DNA from: Lophius americanus
Lineage: Eukaryota; Chordata; Actinopteri; Lophiiformes; Lophiidae
Assembly: GCA_037951165.1 (NCBI GenBank)
Contig: JBBDHG010000098.1
Coordinates: 2,401,501-2,465,500 of the forward strand
Reading direction: 5' to 3'
Length of the DNA stretch: 64,000 bases
Below the pieces are notes generated by a model. The model worked only from the letters and a program-made list of their open reading frames with translations, did no database searches and had not been told where the DNA came from. Below are positions 37,001 through 47,206 of the stretch, one piece after another (the stretch's first letter is position 1; each line of letters opens with the position of its first letter). The translations under genes were made by a program, and so were the position numbers.

Positions 37001-38270
37001 TGTGTGATTAAGTTTGTTCTGCCAGATACTTTCGGGGTTGTTCCTCCACAGCTTATTTTGTGCGTACTGGTGTTACAAATTGCGAGCTTTGTGTTTTCTG
37101 GCTTACTTGTTACATGTAAGAGCTGTATTAGATCGCGTGTGGGGCACATGCGTGAAACCGGCACATTACCTGCCCCAAGAGAGGTTACTGGGCCAAATTT
37201 CAGATTTCATCAAACTAGGCCTACCGGTGCCGATCGATCGGTGGAGGGCCTCTAGTCCTTATTGTGTCGCTAGATCAGTGGTTCTCAACTGGTCTGGCTT
37301 TGGGACCCACCACCCCTTAAATGGCAAGTCGCGACCCAAATCGAGGATAATTTTCAACTTCTCAAGTTTATTTATTGAAAAGATGTTGCAGTTTGAACCT
37401 GAGATAGTTCAGAATATCACAGTAGGCCAACACAAAAGAAAACAAGTTTAATGATAAACCAAAATGACCAGCAGGTGAGAAAACATTGTGGTTTTTGGCC
37501 TTTGTCCTCAAAGTCTGAAAATCCAAATGACTTGAAGTCGGTGTCGTACTTGCGTTTCACCCTGCTCAATTAGCATGTGAGAACAAGCTTTGTGGATCTT
37601 CTTCTATGCTGTGAATTGGCGGGTGTCAATTAGCATCACAGGGGACTATCACCACATACTTATAAGGATTACGAACAAACTACTCTCCTCTACTCTGCTG
37701 CATAAAATGTCCACTTCAAAATAAATGCAGAGGATTTTTTTCTTAATTATTTTTTTTTGCCGAGGCAAAGGCCTGCGACCCTCTGAAAACGAGTCGTCGA
37801 CCCAAACATGGGTCTAGATGAGATGGATATGTCAGAGCATCTCCAGAACAGCAGGTCTTGTTGGTTGTTCCTAGTCTCCACTGTTTAGTCCCAAACAAAG
37901 TGGTATAAGGAAACCTTTCTGATAGAAAGGTTTCAGAACACAATATAAGGCAGGTGGTTTTAATGTTATGGACGATTAATGTGTAGTATTTCATTTGAAT
38001 TGATGGAACTTATAGTTGAATCGTTCTGTGAGATAAAAGTCTTTGCCTCTCTCCCACCAGAACTCGAGGCGAACACCGCTGTGGGACATCTTTGACAGGG
38101 AAAGCACAGACTCCTTCGACAACGAGGATGAGGAAATGGTGACGTTTGAGCTAAGCGAGATGCTTCTCATGCTGCTCGCCGCGGGAACTGATGAAGAGGT
38201 GACGGATTCAGAGGATGAATGGGACTTGTTTCACGAGGAGCTGGACGATTTCTATGAGATCTATCTATAG
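21965..38270 (+). CDS. mkrn1: Makorin-1-like RING E3 ubiquitin ligase (eight coding exons, complete)
   Basis: Joining 21965-22038, 23655-23786, 29377-29558, 30178-30401, 33325-33539, 35177-35287, 35581-35725 and 38061-38270 gives 1,293 nt, 430 residues plus a stop, in frame with GT/AG at every junction. C3H1 fingers: Cys24/Cys32/Cys38/His42, Cys54/Cys62/Cys68/His72, Cys161/Cys169/Cys175/His179 and Cys317/Cys327/Cys333/His337. The makorin Cys-His segment (Cys183, Cys186, His192, His202, Cys206, His210) precedes a C3HC4 RING with Cys228, Cys231, Cys252, His254, Cys257, Cys260, Cys278 and Cys281. The acidic tail 'DSEDEWDLFHEELDDFY' is typical of MKRN1. By family knowledge it ubiquitinates targets and binds RNA through the C3H1 fingers. 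Mammalian MKRN1 is longer (about 480 residues), mainly at the N terminus. All key residues are present and the gene looks functional. Confidence 0.93.
22039..23654. other. mkrn1 intron 1
   Basis: No nested gene seen. Ends with the acceptor 'aaatcttcag'. AT-rich, with no classifiable repeat. Confidence 0.6.
23655..23786 (+). CDS. mkrn1: mkrn1 coding exon 2
   Basis: Encodes YFMHGLCKEGENCRYSH and the whole of C3H1 finger 2 up to Cys68. Acceptor tcttcag|a, donor cag|gtaaat. Both junctions split an Arg codon, so phase is kept. Confidence 0.93.
23787..25450. other. mkrn1 intron 2, left part
   Basis: No exon seen. A short common fish repeat word lies at about 24911-24950 ('atagaatagaactaatttta', 'ttgatccccattgggaaatt'). 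Confidence 0.5.
25455..26280 (+). mobile_element. 5'-truncated LINE (non-LTR retrotransposon) 3' end
   Basis: Reading frames contain VCPLSPILFLIFM, then IASLLFADDVVLLASS with the reverse transcriptase FADD catalytic motif at 25571-25582. A 165-codon open stretch follows (25758-26255, with 'LSIYRSIYVPTLTHGHELWV' and 'CPTGKSPRGRPRTQLRD'). It ends in 'ccccggataagcggatgaaa' with a short (gaaaat)-type tail, the usual end of an abundant fish LINE. Frameshifts and an internal deletion separate the RT part from the C-terminal part, so it is dead. The clade (Rex/RTE-like) is not certain. It lies sense-oriented in mkrn1 intron 2. Confidence 0.85.
26281..28730. other. mkrn1 intron 2, middle part
   Basis: No exon recognised. 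The open frames at 27659-28060 lie over a pyrimidine-rich region ('ctctctcctgcag') and lack domain motifs or conservation cues; they are judged spurious. Confidence 0.45.
28735..29065 (+). repeat. Unclassified dispersed repeat family, fragment 5
   Basis: Contains 'gccgccgcagatccctttt', 'ggatatctcaaaaacggttt', 'acattttactcactaagggc', 'cactgtttcccagacatacc' and 'tcaaaaactatttcatggat'. The last phrase repeats the module that begins the fragment, showing tandem internal modules. Confidence 0.55.
29199..29265. repeat. SINE/LINE tail with TAA microsatellite
   Basis: (TAA)n followed by the same 'tacatttaatttataatgca' and 'ctttacatttggatcaaatc' words as at 19378-19445, with no visible difference between the two tails. 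Confidence 0.6.
29377..29558 (+). CDS. mkrn1: mkrn1 coding exon 3
   Basis: Completes C3H1 finger 2 (FEH with His72) and encodes a Ser/Pro/Thr-rich linker ending with the makorin signature DWVNAAEFVPGQPYCGR. Acceptor actcag|g, donor cggg|gttaga. Confidence 0.92.
30178..30401 (+). CDS. mkrn1: mkrn1 coding exon 4
   Basis: Encodes a linker, C3H1 finger 3 (CPYAAVGECRYGINCAYLH) and the first half of the makorin Cys-His segment (CDMCGLQVLHP). Acceptor tttgcag|ct, donor aag|gtaagg, ending in phase 0. The frame stays open past the donor to 30629. Confidence 0.93.
30620..32910 (+). mobile_element. Degenerate Gypsy (Ty3-type) pol fragment, integrase before reverse transcriptase (Gmr1-like)
   Basis: Integrase core residues are readable first (RIDLD at about 30623, GNRYIMVICDYATHYPEAFP, then TTPYQPQTDGLVQ and the C-terminal DWDQWLPYLLFVYRED/STGFSPFELLYGR region at about 30790-31160, then 'FHVNLLKEF'). 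A linker (about 31330-31440) leads into the reverse transcriptase N terminus (31440-31570), 'VVLVPKKKGTLKFFIDFR', 'PYPMPRIDKFLERVGTAKC' and 'AAYLDDVVIISN' (the YLDD catalytic site, about 31928-31960). RNase H-like sequence follows at 32480-32800 after an inserted SINE. Several frameshifts and stops break it. No LTRs or gag were found. Sense-oriented in mkrn1 intron 4. Confidence 0.82.
32205..32462 (-). mobile_element. tRNA-derived SINE inserted in the Gypsy fragment
   Basis: On the minus strand an A-box-like 'ggctcagtgggtagagcg' (32435-32452) and a perfect B box GGTTCAAATCC (32388-32398) form a tRNA-like head. The body ends in 'aaaggattctttcttctttc'. It interrupts the Gypsy RT/RNase H homology, so it landed later. 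Target duplication is not clear. Confidence 0.78.
33325..33539 (+). CDS. mkrn1: mkrn1 coding exon 5 (RING core)
   Basis: Encodes ACIEAHEKDM and the RING finger from Cys228 to Cys260 (CGVCMEVVFEKANPSERRFG, then NCSHCYCLKC). Acceptor aatag|gca, donor atcaa|gtgagt. An apparent TGA just past the exon is inside the donor and is not read. Confidence 0.93.
33540..35176. other. mkrn1 intron 5
   Basis: No nested gene seen. A short G-run lies near 34580. Confidence 0.55.
35177..35287 (+). CDS. mkrn1: mkrn1 coding exon 6
   Basis: Encodes SCPECRITSNFVIPSEYWVE and so the last two RING ligands, Cys278 and Cys281. Acceptor ttgaag|g after a strong pyrimidine tract, donor atgcg|gtacac. Confidence 0.92.
35581..35725 (+). 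CDS. mkrn1: mkrn1 coding exon 7
   Basis: Encodes the fourth C3H1 finger (CRYFDEGHGTCPFGANCFYRH) and a basic linker. Acceptor ctcttcag|g, donor atagg|gtaaca, ending in phase 0. Confidence 0.93.
36478..36690. repeat. Fish interspersed repeat fragment in mkrn1 intron 7
   Basis: The words 'tgcatagcgccttcttcact', 'aaggagccttacaaggg', 'cattcatccattcccttgta' and 'cagcaccttgctcaggg' follow the order of a widespread fish repeat. Degraded. Confidence 0.5.
37274..37815. mobile_element. hAT-like repeat in mkrn1 intron 7
   Basis: Starts 'cagtggttctcaactggtct', the classic hAT-type terminus, and continues 'gggacccaccac', 'aagtcgcgacccaaat'. The right part holds 'cctgcgaccctctgaaaacg' and 'gtcgacccaaacatgggtc'. 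A short 'ctagat' flanks both sides (37268-37273 and about 37812-37817), a possible remnant of a target duplication. The right terminal repeat is missing or mutated. Confidence 0.5.
38061..38270 (+). CDS. mkrn1: mkrn1 coding exon 8 (last)
   Basis: Encodes NSRRTPLWDIFDRES and the acidic C terminus, ending in TAG. Acceptor ctcccaccag|aac. The conserved motif FELSEMLLMLLAAG is intact. Confidence 0.94.
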   Translation, partial: NSRRTPLWDIFDRESTDSFDNEDEEMVTFELSEMLLMLLAAGTDEEVTDSEDEWDLFHEELDDFYEIYL

Positions 38271-38625
38271 CAGACCCACCCCCCAACGCCCTCCGACCCC
38301 AACATGTTTATTAGAAACTAGAATGGACTGTCTTGTGCAAGTGATAGACAGTAGCTTTTCCCCAATCCCCGTTTTGTGCAGTGCCTTTAAGTAGGCCATT
38401 AATACATGGACTTATAAAAGATTATAAAAAGAAGAGAAAAGAAAAAGAAAAATCGAACAAGCCACTGCGCTCGTGCTAAACATTTTCTAGACATCTATCC
38501 TCGTGAGTACACCTTGTGCAGTTCATGTTAAGAGGTAAAACTATAAAATAACAAAAAGAAGTCGATACAAGAGTTAACAAAAATAACCTTCAAATATTGC
38601 TAATAAACATTGTCAAGTTTATTTG
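38271..38625 (+). terminator. mkrn1: mkrn1 3' UTR with proximal poly(A) signal
   Basis: AATAAA at 38602-38607, followed after about 20 bases by a GU-rich element ('gtgggtgtgggtttg', 38625-38640). Cleavage near 38620-38625 would give a 3' UTR of about 350 bases. Confidence 0.6.
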
Positions 38626-38639
38626 TGGGTGTGGGTTTG

Positions 38640-41600
38640 ACTTGTATATCATCTACACAGGTGTTAGTATTTACTGTTGGACTCTGAGGATGCACTCGAA
38701 CTTACTCGGCACCATTTACTGTAATTATATTGTAAGGTTTTACTCATGGTTTTTGAAGGCCGGAACTTCTGTTTTCTTTATTAAAGCTGCTGATAGTCAT
38801 TATATTGTACTGATTAATACTTTCACCACAATCCTCTCCATCTTGTACTGAAAAGCATTTAAGGCGCCCTCCATAATTCTGTTTCTGATTATAACAGGCG
38901 GAAAAGCCTTTAATCAGGTTTTTAGATCACAGTCTGTCTGGTTTGTGAAAAGTCTTGTCGGATGTGTGGCTGTTTGAAGGTGGAATAGATGAGATGTGTG
39001 TCAAAGTTTAAAATATTCAAAAATGAACTAGTAGTCTTGACATAGTGTCAAGTAGAACGATCTTATTGTCCTTTTTTCAAATACTTATGGTATTGTGTTG
39101 CATTGGTATCTACTGAAGTTAGTATGCTAACCAGTTAGCCCTTAGCCTGCCCTGTCTGTTAATACCACTTTGTAAGTCTAGCGGCTTCAGTCTGATTACA
39201 TCATGCAGTGTCAACACAAATTCACCGCAAGAATGAAGCTCCCTTTCCATAGAGATAACAATTCTACATATTTATCTTGTTGAACTTGACCCTTTAAGAT
39301 ATTAAATTATAAGATGTGAAAATATTCCTGCCACACTCTGCTTTCCGGTTGCTTTCCGTCGCGCCTTTGCCCACAGTGTGAGCACCTATAGTCGCCACGG
39401 CTCTGAGCTCAAGGCTCCTGTCTGGAGAGACTGAGTCGGCCATAGCGCCATTAGCTGTGCTTATATCTTATGATTTAGAGGCTGCTGTCAGACATTGGCG
39501 CAGCTGTCGGCGCTGAGTATGGTGATGTAATGCGTGATAACTGCCTTGCTCAGGGATAGTCCTCTAGTGACCCGCAGCATCTCAGTCACTGACTCCTGTA
39601 ACTGCGGGACTGTTGAAACTACTGTAACACTCAGCAGAACACAGTCCCCCGCCTGGAATGAACAGTCATTCACATCTGATATACACCAGATCACCACCAA
39701 AAAAATGATTGTAAAAATCGCCCTTATCTGGAAATATTCGTAAAACTACAGGAGACAACTCTTAACCCCATAGTCTCTGCTGCTAGTTTCATGTTTCAAG
39801 CCATATTTGTGAACGTATAGCAGCTAAATGAAGAACGGATTCCTGACATTCCTTGATCCACTTCTCTATCTGGATTCACGCCAAAATTGAATGGGCTTGT
39901 ATCTTATAGAAATATGGGAAAATGTTGAAAAATAACCGATATAAATCCACAATGTCGTAAAATTTAAATAATTCTAACGCACCTGCCCAAAGATTTGTAT
40001 TTAAATCTAGTCAAAAAAATCCTGCAAACAAACCAACCTGTGGGGATAGTTGAGACATGAACTCTTAAGTGGACTTGAGAATTAATACTTCTCTATGTAT
40101 CCATAAAAATGCGACGTTATGAATTAATGTTGAGTTATGTCAATTTGTTATTTCTGACCTTTTGCAAACCTTTGTTGTGTATTTTACACAACCTTTGTTG
40201 TGTAAAATACATGTTACACAAAATGGAGGAAATACTATCAATAGACTCTTGTTTTATGGCTGAAAGCAATTTCTTCTCCAGATACCTGCAAATATGTTTC
40301 TTTCTTTTTTAACAAACTTTATTAAACTGCTGGACAAAATATTAGGCAGGATTCTAAACCCTCTGTATGTGAAGAATTCCACTTTTCTTATTGAGGCATT
40401 CTATGTACTGATCAGTGACTGAAGTGTGAGGGATGATGATAGTGATCAGTGATGACAGATCTCAGATCAGGGCGAGGCTTACATCAACCTGTGGACTTTG
40501 TGAAGTAATCTGTGCTCTGGTAGCTTTTCCAGACTGTTCTCTTTTGATCTAACTGCCTTCCAAAATGTCATCAGTAAGAATCAGTTAAATGGGCTGCTTT
40601 TCTTTTTTAAATGAAATATTTTCCTTTTACTTTCCTTTAAGTCACACCTGTTGTACCGGAAGACAAGTCCTTCCTTGAAGCCGGGTTAAGGGATGTGTTG
40701 AGAAACTCTTCAGCAGACTTGCACTGCCGAGAAAAAACAAGCTGAGACACTTCATCTCGCTTTTCTCTGTAGCGTACTCACTAATGTATGCTAGGTTTTG
40801 CTGCTGAGATGCTCATCCAGACTCCTGATAGCTGGTCTCAACCTGTTGAACTCTCCTGGAATGCATATGTTGATAGTGAAATGTGTGTTTTCTATGTTCC
40901 ACAGCCATCCATCCTAACTTGAAATTAAAGTTTATTATCAATCTCTGGACTGTGTGGAGTGGTTTGTGCTTGTGTTTTCTTCATTTGAAGCAGTCTGTGC
41001 TCCTTTAGATTAAAGATTGAAGTCTGAATGTTTACTAGGTATAATTTACTGCTCAATTAAAGTTAGCAGTAGGTGCATTAAAGATCTCACTTGTGGTAAA
41101 CAATAATTATCTGCCTCGAATTCAATTAAACTTGTGAATGTACTTTGCCCTAATAATAATTACATGTAATGGTTTTTTTTCAAGCATGGATGTGGGGAGA
41201 TGGGATGTGGGGAATTTCATGGAATAATTAAGAATTGAGATACAAAATTGGGAGACATGTTGGATTTGACACTTCATAGAAGTAATGGTTCAATCTAGTG
41301 GTAGTTGCACTTTCAGTTGATCAGCAATTTCTCTCCAGTGTCTCTAATTTTGGTTGTAGCAGCTTTATTCCCCTTTTACATGTTTAATTATTTATAAGCA
41401 GATGCCCAGCAGAATGTTTTGCTCTTCGTCACTGTTGATGATGATTTATTATCAGTCTTGTGAAAGTGTCTCAGCTGTCAACATTTCTTTACATTGCTGA
41501 AATATGAGGAATTCTTCCCACCAGCTTCAATCCATTTCACCCCTGACCTTAAAAAGGCACTTTCGGCTCTAAAGATAAAAGATTTACTCATTTGTTTTGT

Positions 41601-42515
41601 CATCACATCAACCTTTACTTTTGATTTGAAAATGATTGTTTCATTTTTCGAAAAAAAAAGTTGATTCATTCCTTCTCCTTTTCCTGTTCAGTTCTTTGCA
41701 AAATTTTATAGTAAAATCCCCAATCAAAAACTTTTTCAAATTTCTATTTGTTAAGTCTTACCTTCTACTGCTTCATTGTTTTGATTAATGTACATCAAAG
41801 TAGCTTTAGGTGGAATTCTGATAGATCACAAGAGATGAACAAAGAGAAGAAGGTCATAAAACACCATCACACTTGGAGCAGATCAGCATGCAGATAACAG
41901 GATAAAATGGGCATAAATGGGCAGGTTCCATGGGCAAACGTCTGGCTGAAAACCCGGGGAGTGAAGCAGAGGTGTCAGGCAAGGACAGGCCTGTTGAAGA
42001 TAGAGAAGCGGGGCGGCTCGCTGCAGACAGAATAAAATGGTATGGACAACTGAGCTCATGGTCACTTGGTAGAAAATCGTCAGGCTGCTAAACAAGTTCG
42101 TAGATCAGTCGGGTTGGAAAGTAGGTGATCTCAAAGTCTAGGGTTTGATGCTTATATGATGCTTGAAACACAGTGACGATTCCTTGTAGGTTGAAATAAA
42201 CCTGTTTGATTTTTAAAGAGTTAGTTGTGACGTCATCCTTCTAGTTAGGATCAGGTTTCCGTGAGGGCCTCGATCTTTGGGTCTGGACAAATCAGCCTCA
42301 AAGATTTGAACAGAACAATAACCCTTATTATTTCACTGGTGTTATCATAGTTTTCAACCATATTTTACATTCTTGCATTGAACATGCAATATCGTTTATT
42401 CCTAATCCTAACAAGCTTTAAAGATCACCAAAGAAAACATTTTGCAGGTCAGAGCTTAGCTAGCTCGAGCTTCCTGTAAAAAATATGAAAACAAAGGAAA
42501 GGAGTGAAAGTTGAA
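38640..42515. other. Stretch between mkrn1 and the tRNA array
   Basis: No exon or RNA gene identified. The block at 39350-39700 is richer in G+C and has short frames on both strands, with no motif recognised. Much of 38640-40945 may be an extended 3' UTR. Confidence 0.4.
40924..40975 (+). terminator. Possible distal poly(A) signal
   Basis: ATTAAA at 40924-40929 followed by a strong GU-rich run ('ctgtgtggagtggtttgtgc'). It could end a long mkrn1 3' UTR isoform or an unrecognised transcript. Confidence 0.35.
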
Positions 42516-42671
42516 AAAGTAAGCATTATTAACATCTAAACGTATAAACAGCTTAATTCAACAGGACATTAGTAGTTATAAAGTTATTGTTTGAAGCACC
42601 AATTATCACTGAATCATGTAGATTTAATGGTTTAAAGATTTGGTAGCATGTTTTTTTGCTTAACAACCAAC

Positions 42672-42758
42672 CCTTCGATAGCTCAGTTGGTAACGCAGAG
42701 TCCTGAAGTGGACAATTCAGACATCCTTCTGTTGCAGGTTCAAATCCAGATCAAAGGA
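42672..42758 (+). pseudogene. Degenerate tRNA-Tyr-like copy at the array edge, anticodon GAA
   Basis: Same 87-nt length and intron position as its neighbours, but position 35 is changed so the anticodon reads GAA (Phe) instead of GTA. Pairs are lost in the D stem (12-23, 13-22), anticodon stem (30-40, 31-39), T stem (49-65, 51-63) and acceptor stem. The downstream T-run is reduced to 'atttaat'. It is probably not functional; it could also be mistaken for a tRNA-Phe. Confidence 0.82.
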
Positions 42759-43782
42759 AAGCCATTTAATCACCCCTGGATTAATATGTTTGATCAATTA
42801 ACAAGGAGCTGGAGCTGATAGTTGTAACCCTAAAGAACCCACAATCAAGATAATTTGAAACGGGAACTTCTTCCTGTTGACCATATTTATCAAAATTACT
42901 TGAAATCTTGTGCTGGCTTAGTCTGGCTGACTTAATCTAAAAAAAAATGATTAAATTGGAGGTATGCTTGATATATTTCCGAATGTTAAAATGCAAAAAA
43001 GAACAAAAAGGAATGTTCCTTTCTAATGACATGTCAGCATGATTGATTCTTGTAGACATTACATTTCGTAATTTCATCTAAGTCCTAGATGATATCTACA
43101 CATTTATTTTGAACAAATACATTAAATTCATACAAAATAGGTTATCAATTCAAGTAGATTGTTATTATGAAATAAATTGAACAAACTGACCAAAACATGT
43201 TAACACATTTGAGCTCATATGTCAAACATCAAGTTGTTTCAATCGGATCCTGAGGTCAGTTCATTCAGTGACAACAGAAAGATCACATAAACCCCTCTTA
43301 TCCATAAGTTCTGGTCATGTCCTAGTCCAACAAAGTACTAGAAAATGTTTTTCAACACCCTGATTCAGATTTTGGTAGTCAGACTGGACCTGGGAAAACC
43401 AGGCAATTGTTCTGTTTGTTTAACTCATAAACAGAATAGCTGATTTCATTGAACCTCAGTCATCTAAGACAGGAAACACGCCTAGTCCCTCATTCAAGGT
43501 GAAATGATGTGTTTATAGAGGATAAAAATTAGGCCTGGCTGTGTTGCCAGCTAACATGGTGTCTTTGAGAAGAGTGTCAAAGACCATTTTGTTCAGATTT
43601 ATTACAAGATAAACTTATTAATCAAATGTTATTCAGCACTTAAAAGTATAAACAGCCTTATACAACAGAAAATTATTAAGATACTAATTTATTGTTCGAA
43701 GTTCCAAATATCGCTGAGTTATGTTGAGCGTTAACTAGTTGTTTACAGATTTGGTAGCATGCTTTTTTGCTAAACAACCATC

Positions 43783-43869
43783 CCTTCGATAGCTCAGTTG
43801 GTAGAGCGGAGGACTGTAGTGGAAATGTCAGACATCCTTAGGTCGCTGGTTCAAATCCGGCTCGAAGGA
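43783..43869 (+). tRNA. tRNA-Tyr(GTA), array gene 1
   Basis: 87 nt with a 14-nt intron (tggaaatgtcagac, 43820-43833) directly after position 37, the standard site in eukaryotic tRNA-Tyr genes; the spliced body is 73 nt. The acceptor stem CCTTCGA/TCGAAGG pairs fully with discriminator A. The A box is TAGCTCAGTTGG and the B box GGTTCAAATCC. The D, anticodon (GAGGA/TCCTT) and T (GCTGG/CCGGC) stems all form, with G-T wobbles. A TTTT terminator for RNA polymerase III follows after five bases. Expected product: cytosolic tRNA-Tyr reading UAU/UAC after splicing. Confidence 0.96.
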
Positions 43870-44894
43870 GTGGCTTTTAATCATCCCTGGAGTAATGTGT
43901 CTGATCAATTAACAAGGAGCTGGAGCTGATAGTTGTAACCCTAAAGAACCCACAATCAAGATAATTTGAAACGGGAACTTCTTCCTGTTGACCATATTCA
44001 TCAAAATTACTTGAAATCTTGTTCTAGCTTAGTCTGGTTGACTTAATCTAAAAAAAAAAAGATTAAATTGGAGGTATGCTTGATTTATTTCCAAATGTTA
44101 AAATGCAAAAAAGAACAAAAATTAATGTTCCTTTCTAATGACATGTCAGCATGATTGATTCTTGTAAACATTAAATTGCGTAATTTCATCTAAGTCCTAG
44201 ATAATATATACACATTTATTTTGAACAAATACATTAAATTCATACAAAATAGGTTATCAATTCAAATAGATTGTTAATATGAAGTAATTTGAACAAACTG
44301 ACTAAAACATGTTAACACATTTGAGCTCATATATCAAACATCAAGTTGTTTCAATCGGATCCTGAGGTCAGTTCATTCAGTGACAACAGAGAGATCACAT
44401 AAACCCCTCTTATCCATAAGTTCTGGTCCTGTCCTAGTCCAACAAAGTACTAGAAAAAGTTTTTCAACACCCTGATTCAGATTTTGGTAGTCAGACTGGA
44501 CCTGGGAAAACCAGGCAATTGTTCTGTTTGTTTAACTCATAAACAGAATAGCTGATTTTATTGAACCTCAGTCATCTAAGACAGGAAAGACGCCTAGTCC
44601 CTCATTCAAGGTGAAATGATGTGTTTATAGAGGATAAAAATTAGGCCTGACTGTGTTGCCAGTTAACATGGTGTCTTTGAGAAGAGTGTCAAAGACCATT
44701 TTGTTCAGATTTATTACAAGATAAACTTATTAATCAAACGTTATTCAGCATGCAAAAGTATAAACAGCCTTATTCAACAGAAAATTATTAAGATACTAAT
44801 TTATTGTTCGAAGTTCCAAATATCGCTGAGTTATGTTGAGTGTTAACTAGTTGTTTACAGATTTGGTAGCATGCTTTTTTGCTTAACAACCAAC

Positions 44895-44981
44895 CCTTCG
44901 ATAGCTCAGTTGGTAGAGCGGAGGACTGTAGTGGAAATGTCAGACATCCTTAGGTCGCTGGTTCAAATCCGGCTCGAAGGA
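44895..44981 (+). tRNA. tRNA-Tyr(GTA), array gene 2
   Basis: Body and intron identical to gene 1, with TTTT downstream. Flanks match genes 4 and 11 ('aaagagcccacaatc', 'gaggtatccttg'). Confidence 0.96.
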
Positions 44982-46006
44982 GTGGCTTTTAATCATCCCT
45001 GGAGTAATGTGTTTGATCAATTAACAAGGAGCTGGAGCTAATAGTTGTAACCCTAAAGAGCCCACAATCAAGATAATTTGAAACGGGAACTTCTTCCTGT
45101 TGACCATATTTATCAAAATTACTTGAAATCTTGTGCTGGCTTAGTCTGGTTGACTTAATCTAAAAAAAAAAAAGATTAAATTGGAGGTATCCTTGATTTA
45201 TTTCCGAATGTTAAAATGTAAAAAAGAACAAAAATGAATGTTCCTTTCTAATGACATGTCAGCATGATTGATTCTTGTAAACATTAAATTGCGTAATTTC
45301 ATCTAAGTCCTAGATGATATATACACATTTATTTTGAACAAATACATTAAATTCATACAAAATAGGTAATCAATTCAAGTAAATTGTTAATATGACGTAA
45401 TTTGAACAAACTGACTAAAACATGTTAACACATTTGCGCTCATATGTCAAACATCAAATTGTTTCAATTGGATCCTGAGGTCAGTTCATTCAGTGACAAC
45501 AGAAAGATCACATAGACCCCTCTTATCCATAAGTTCTGGTCCTTTCGTAGTCCAACAAAGTACTAGAAAAAGTTTTTCAACACCCTGATTCAGATTTTGG
45601 TATCAGACTGGACCTGGGAAAACCAGGCAATTGTTCTGCTCGTTTAACTCATAAACAGAATAGCTGATTTTATTGAACCTCAGTCATCTAAGACAGGAAA
45701 GACGCCTAGTCCCTCATTCAAGGTGAAATGATGTGTTTATAGAGGATAAAAATTAGGCCTGGCTGTGTTGCCAGCTAACATGGTGTCTTTGAGAAGAGTT
45801 TCAAAGACCATTTTGTTCAGATTCATTACAAGATAAACTTATTAATCAAATGTTATTCAGCATGTAAAAGTATAAACAGCCTTATTCAACAGAAAATTAT
45901 TAAGATACTAATTTATTGATCGAAGTTCCAAATATCGCTGAGTTATGTTGAGCGTTAACTAGTTGTTTACAGATTTGGTAGCATGCTTTTTTGCTTAACA
46001 ACCATC

Positions 46007-46093
46007 CCTTCGATAGCTCAGTTGGTAGAGCGGAGGACTGTAGTGGAAATGTCAGACATCCTTAGGTCGCTGGTTCAAATCCGGCTCGAAGGA
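46007..46093 (+). tRNA. tRNA-Tyr(GTA), array gene 3
   Basis: Body and intron identical to gene 1, with TTTT downstream. Flanks match genes 6 and 13 ('aaccatccc' leader, 'gtgttttatcaatt' trailer). Confidence 0.96.
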
Positions 46094-47119
46094 GTGGCTT
46101 TTAATCATCCCTGGAGTAATGTGTTTTATCAATTAACAAGGAGCTGGAGCTAATAGTTGTAACCCTAAAGAACCCACAATCAAGATAATTTGAAACGGGA
46201 ACTTCTTCCTGTTGACCATATTAATCAAAATTACTTGAAATCTTGTTCTAGCTTAGTGTGGCTGACTTAATCTAAAAAAAAAAAAAGATTAAATTGGAGG
46301 TATGCTTGATTTATTTCCAAATGTTAAAATGCAAAAAAGAACAAAAATTAATGTTCCTTTCTAATGACATGTCAGCATGATTGATTCTTGTAAACATTAA
46401 ATTGCGTAATTTCATCTAAGTCCTAGATAATATATACACATTTATTTTGAACAAATACATTAAAGTCATCCAAATAGGTTATCAATTCAAGTAGATTGTT
46501 AATATGAAGCAATTTGAACAAACTGACTAAAACATGTTAACACATTTGAGCTCATATGTCAAACATCAAGTTGTTTCAATCGGATCCTGAGGTCAGTTCA
46601 TTCAGTGACAACAGAAAGATCACATAAAACCCTCTTATCCATAAGTTCTGGTCCTGTCCTAGTCCAACAAAGTACTAGAAAAAGTTTTTCAACACCCTGA
46701 TTCAGATTTTGGTAATCAGACTGGACCTGGGAAAACCAGGCAATTGTTCTGTTCGTTTAACTCATAAACAGAATAGCTGATTTTATTGAACCTCAGTCAT
46801 CTAAGACAGGAAAGACGCCTAGTCCCTCATTCAAGGTGAAATGATGTGTTTATAGAGGATAAAAATTAGGCCTGGCTGTGTTGCCAGTTAACATGGTGTC
46901 TTTGAGAAGAGTGTCAAAGACCATTTTGTTCAGATTTATTACAAGATAAACTTATTAATCAAACGTTATTCAGCATGCAAAAGTATAAACAGCCTTATTC
47001 AACAGAAAATTATTAAGATACTAATTTATTGTTCGAAGTTCCAAATATCGCTGAGTTATGTTGAGTGTTAACTAGTTGTTTACAGATTTGGTAGCATGCT
47101 TTTTTGCTTAACAACCAAC

Positions 47120-47206
47120 CCTTCGATAGCTCAGTTGGTAGAGCGGAGGACTGTAGTGGAAATGTCAGACATCCTTAGGTCGCTGGTTCAAATCCGGCTC
47201 GAAGGA
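47120..47206 (+). tRNA. tRNA-Tyr(GTA), array gene 4
   Basis: Body and intron identical to gene 1, with a TTTT terminator. First gene of higher-order repeat copy 1; counterpart of gene 11. Confidence 0.96.

Noticed and set aside
39488..39743. Overlapping short frames on both strands
   Set aside because: No recognisable domain, start context or splice partner; the region may belong to a long 3' UTR.
42672..42758. Functional tRNA-Phe(GAA)
   Set aside because: Anticodon GAA, but the body is a tRNA-Tyr copy with several broken stem pairs and no T-run terminator.
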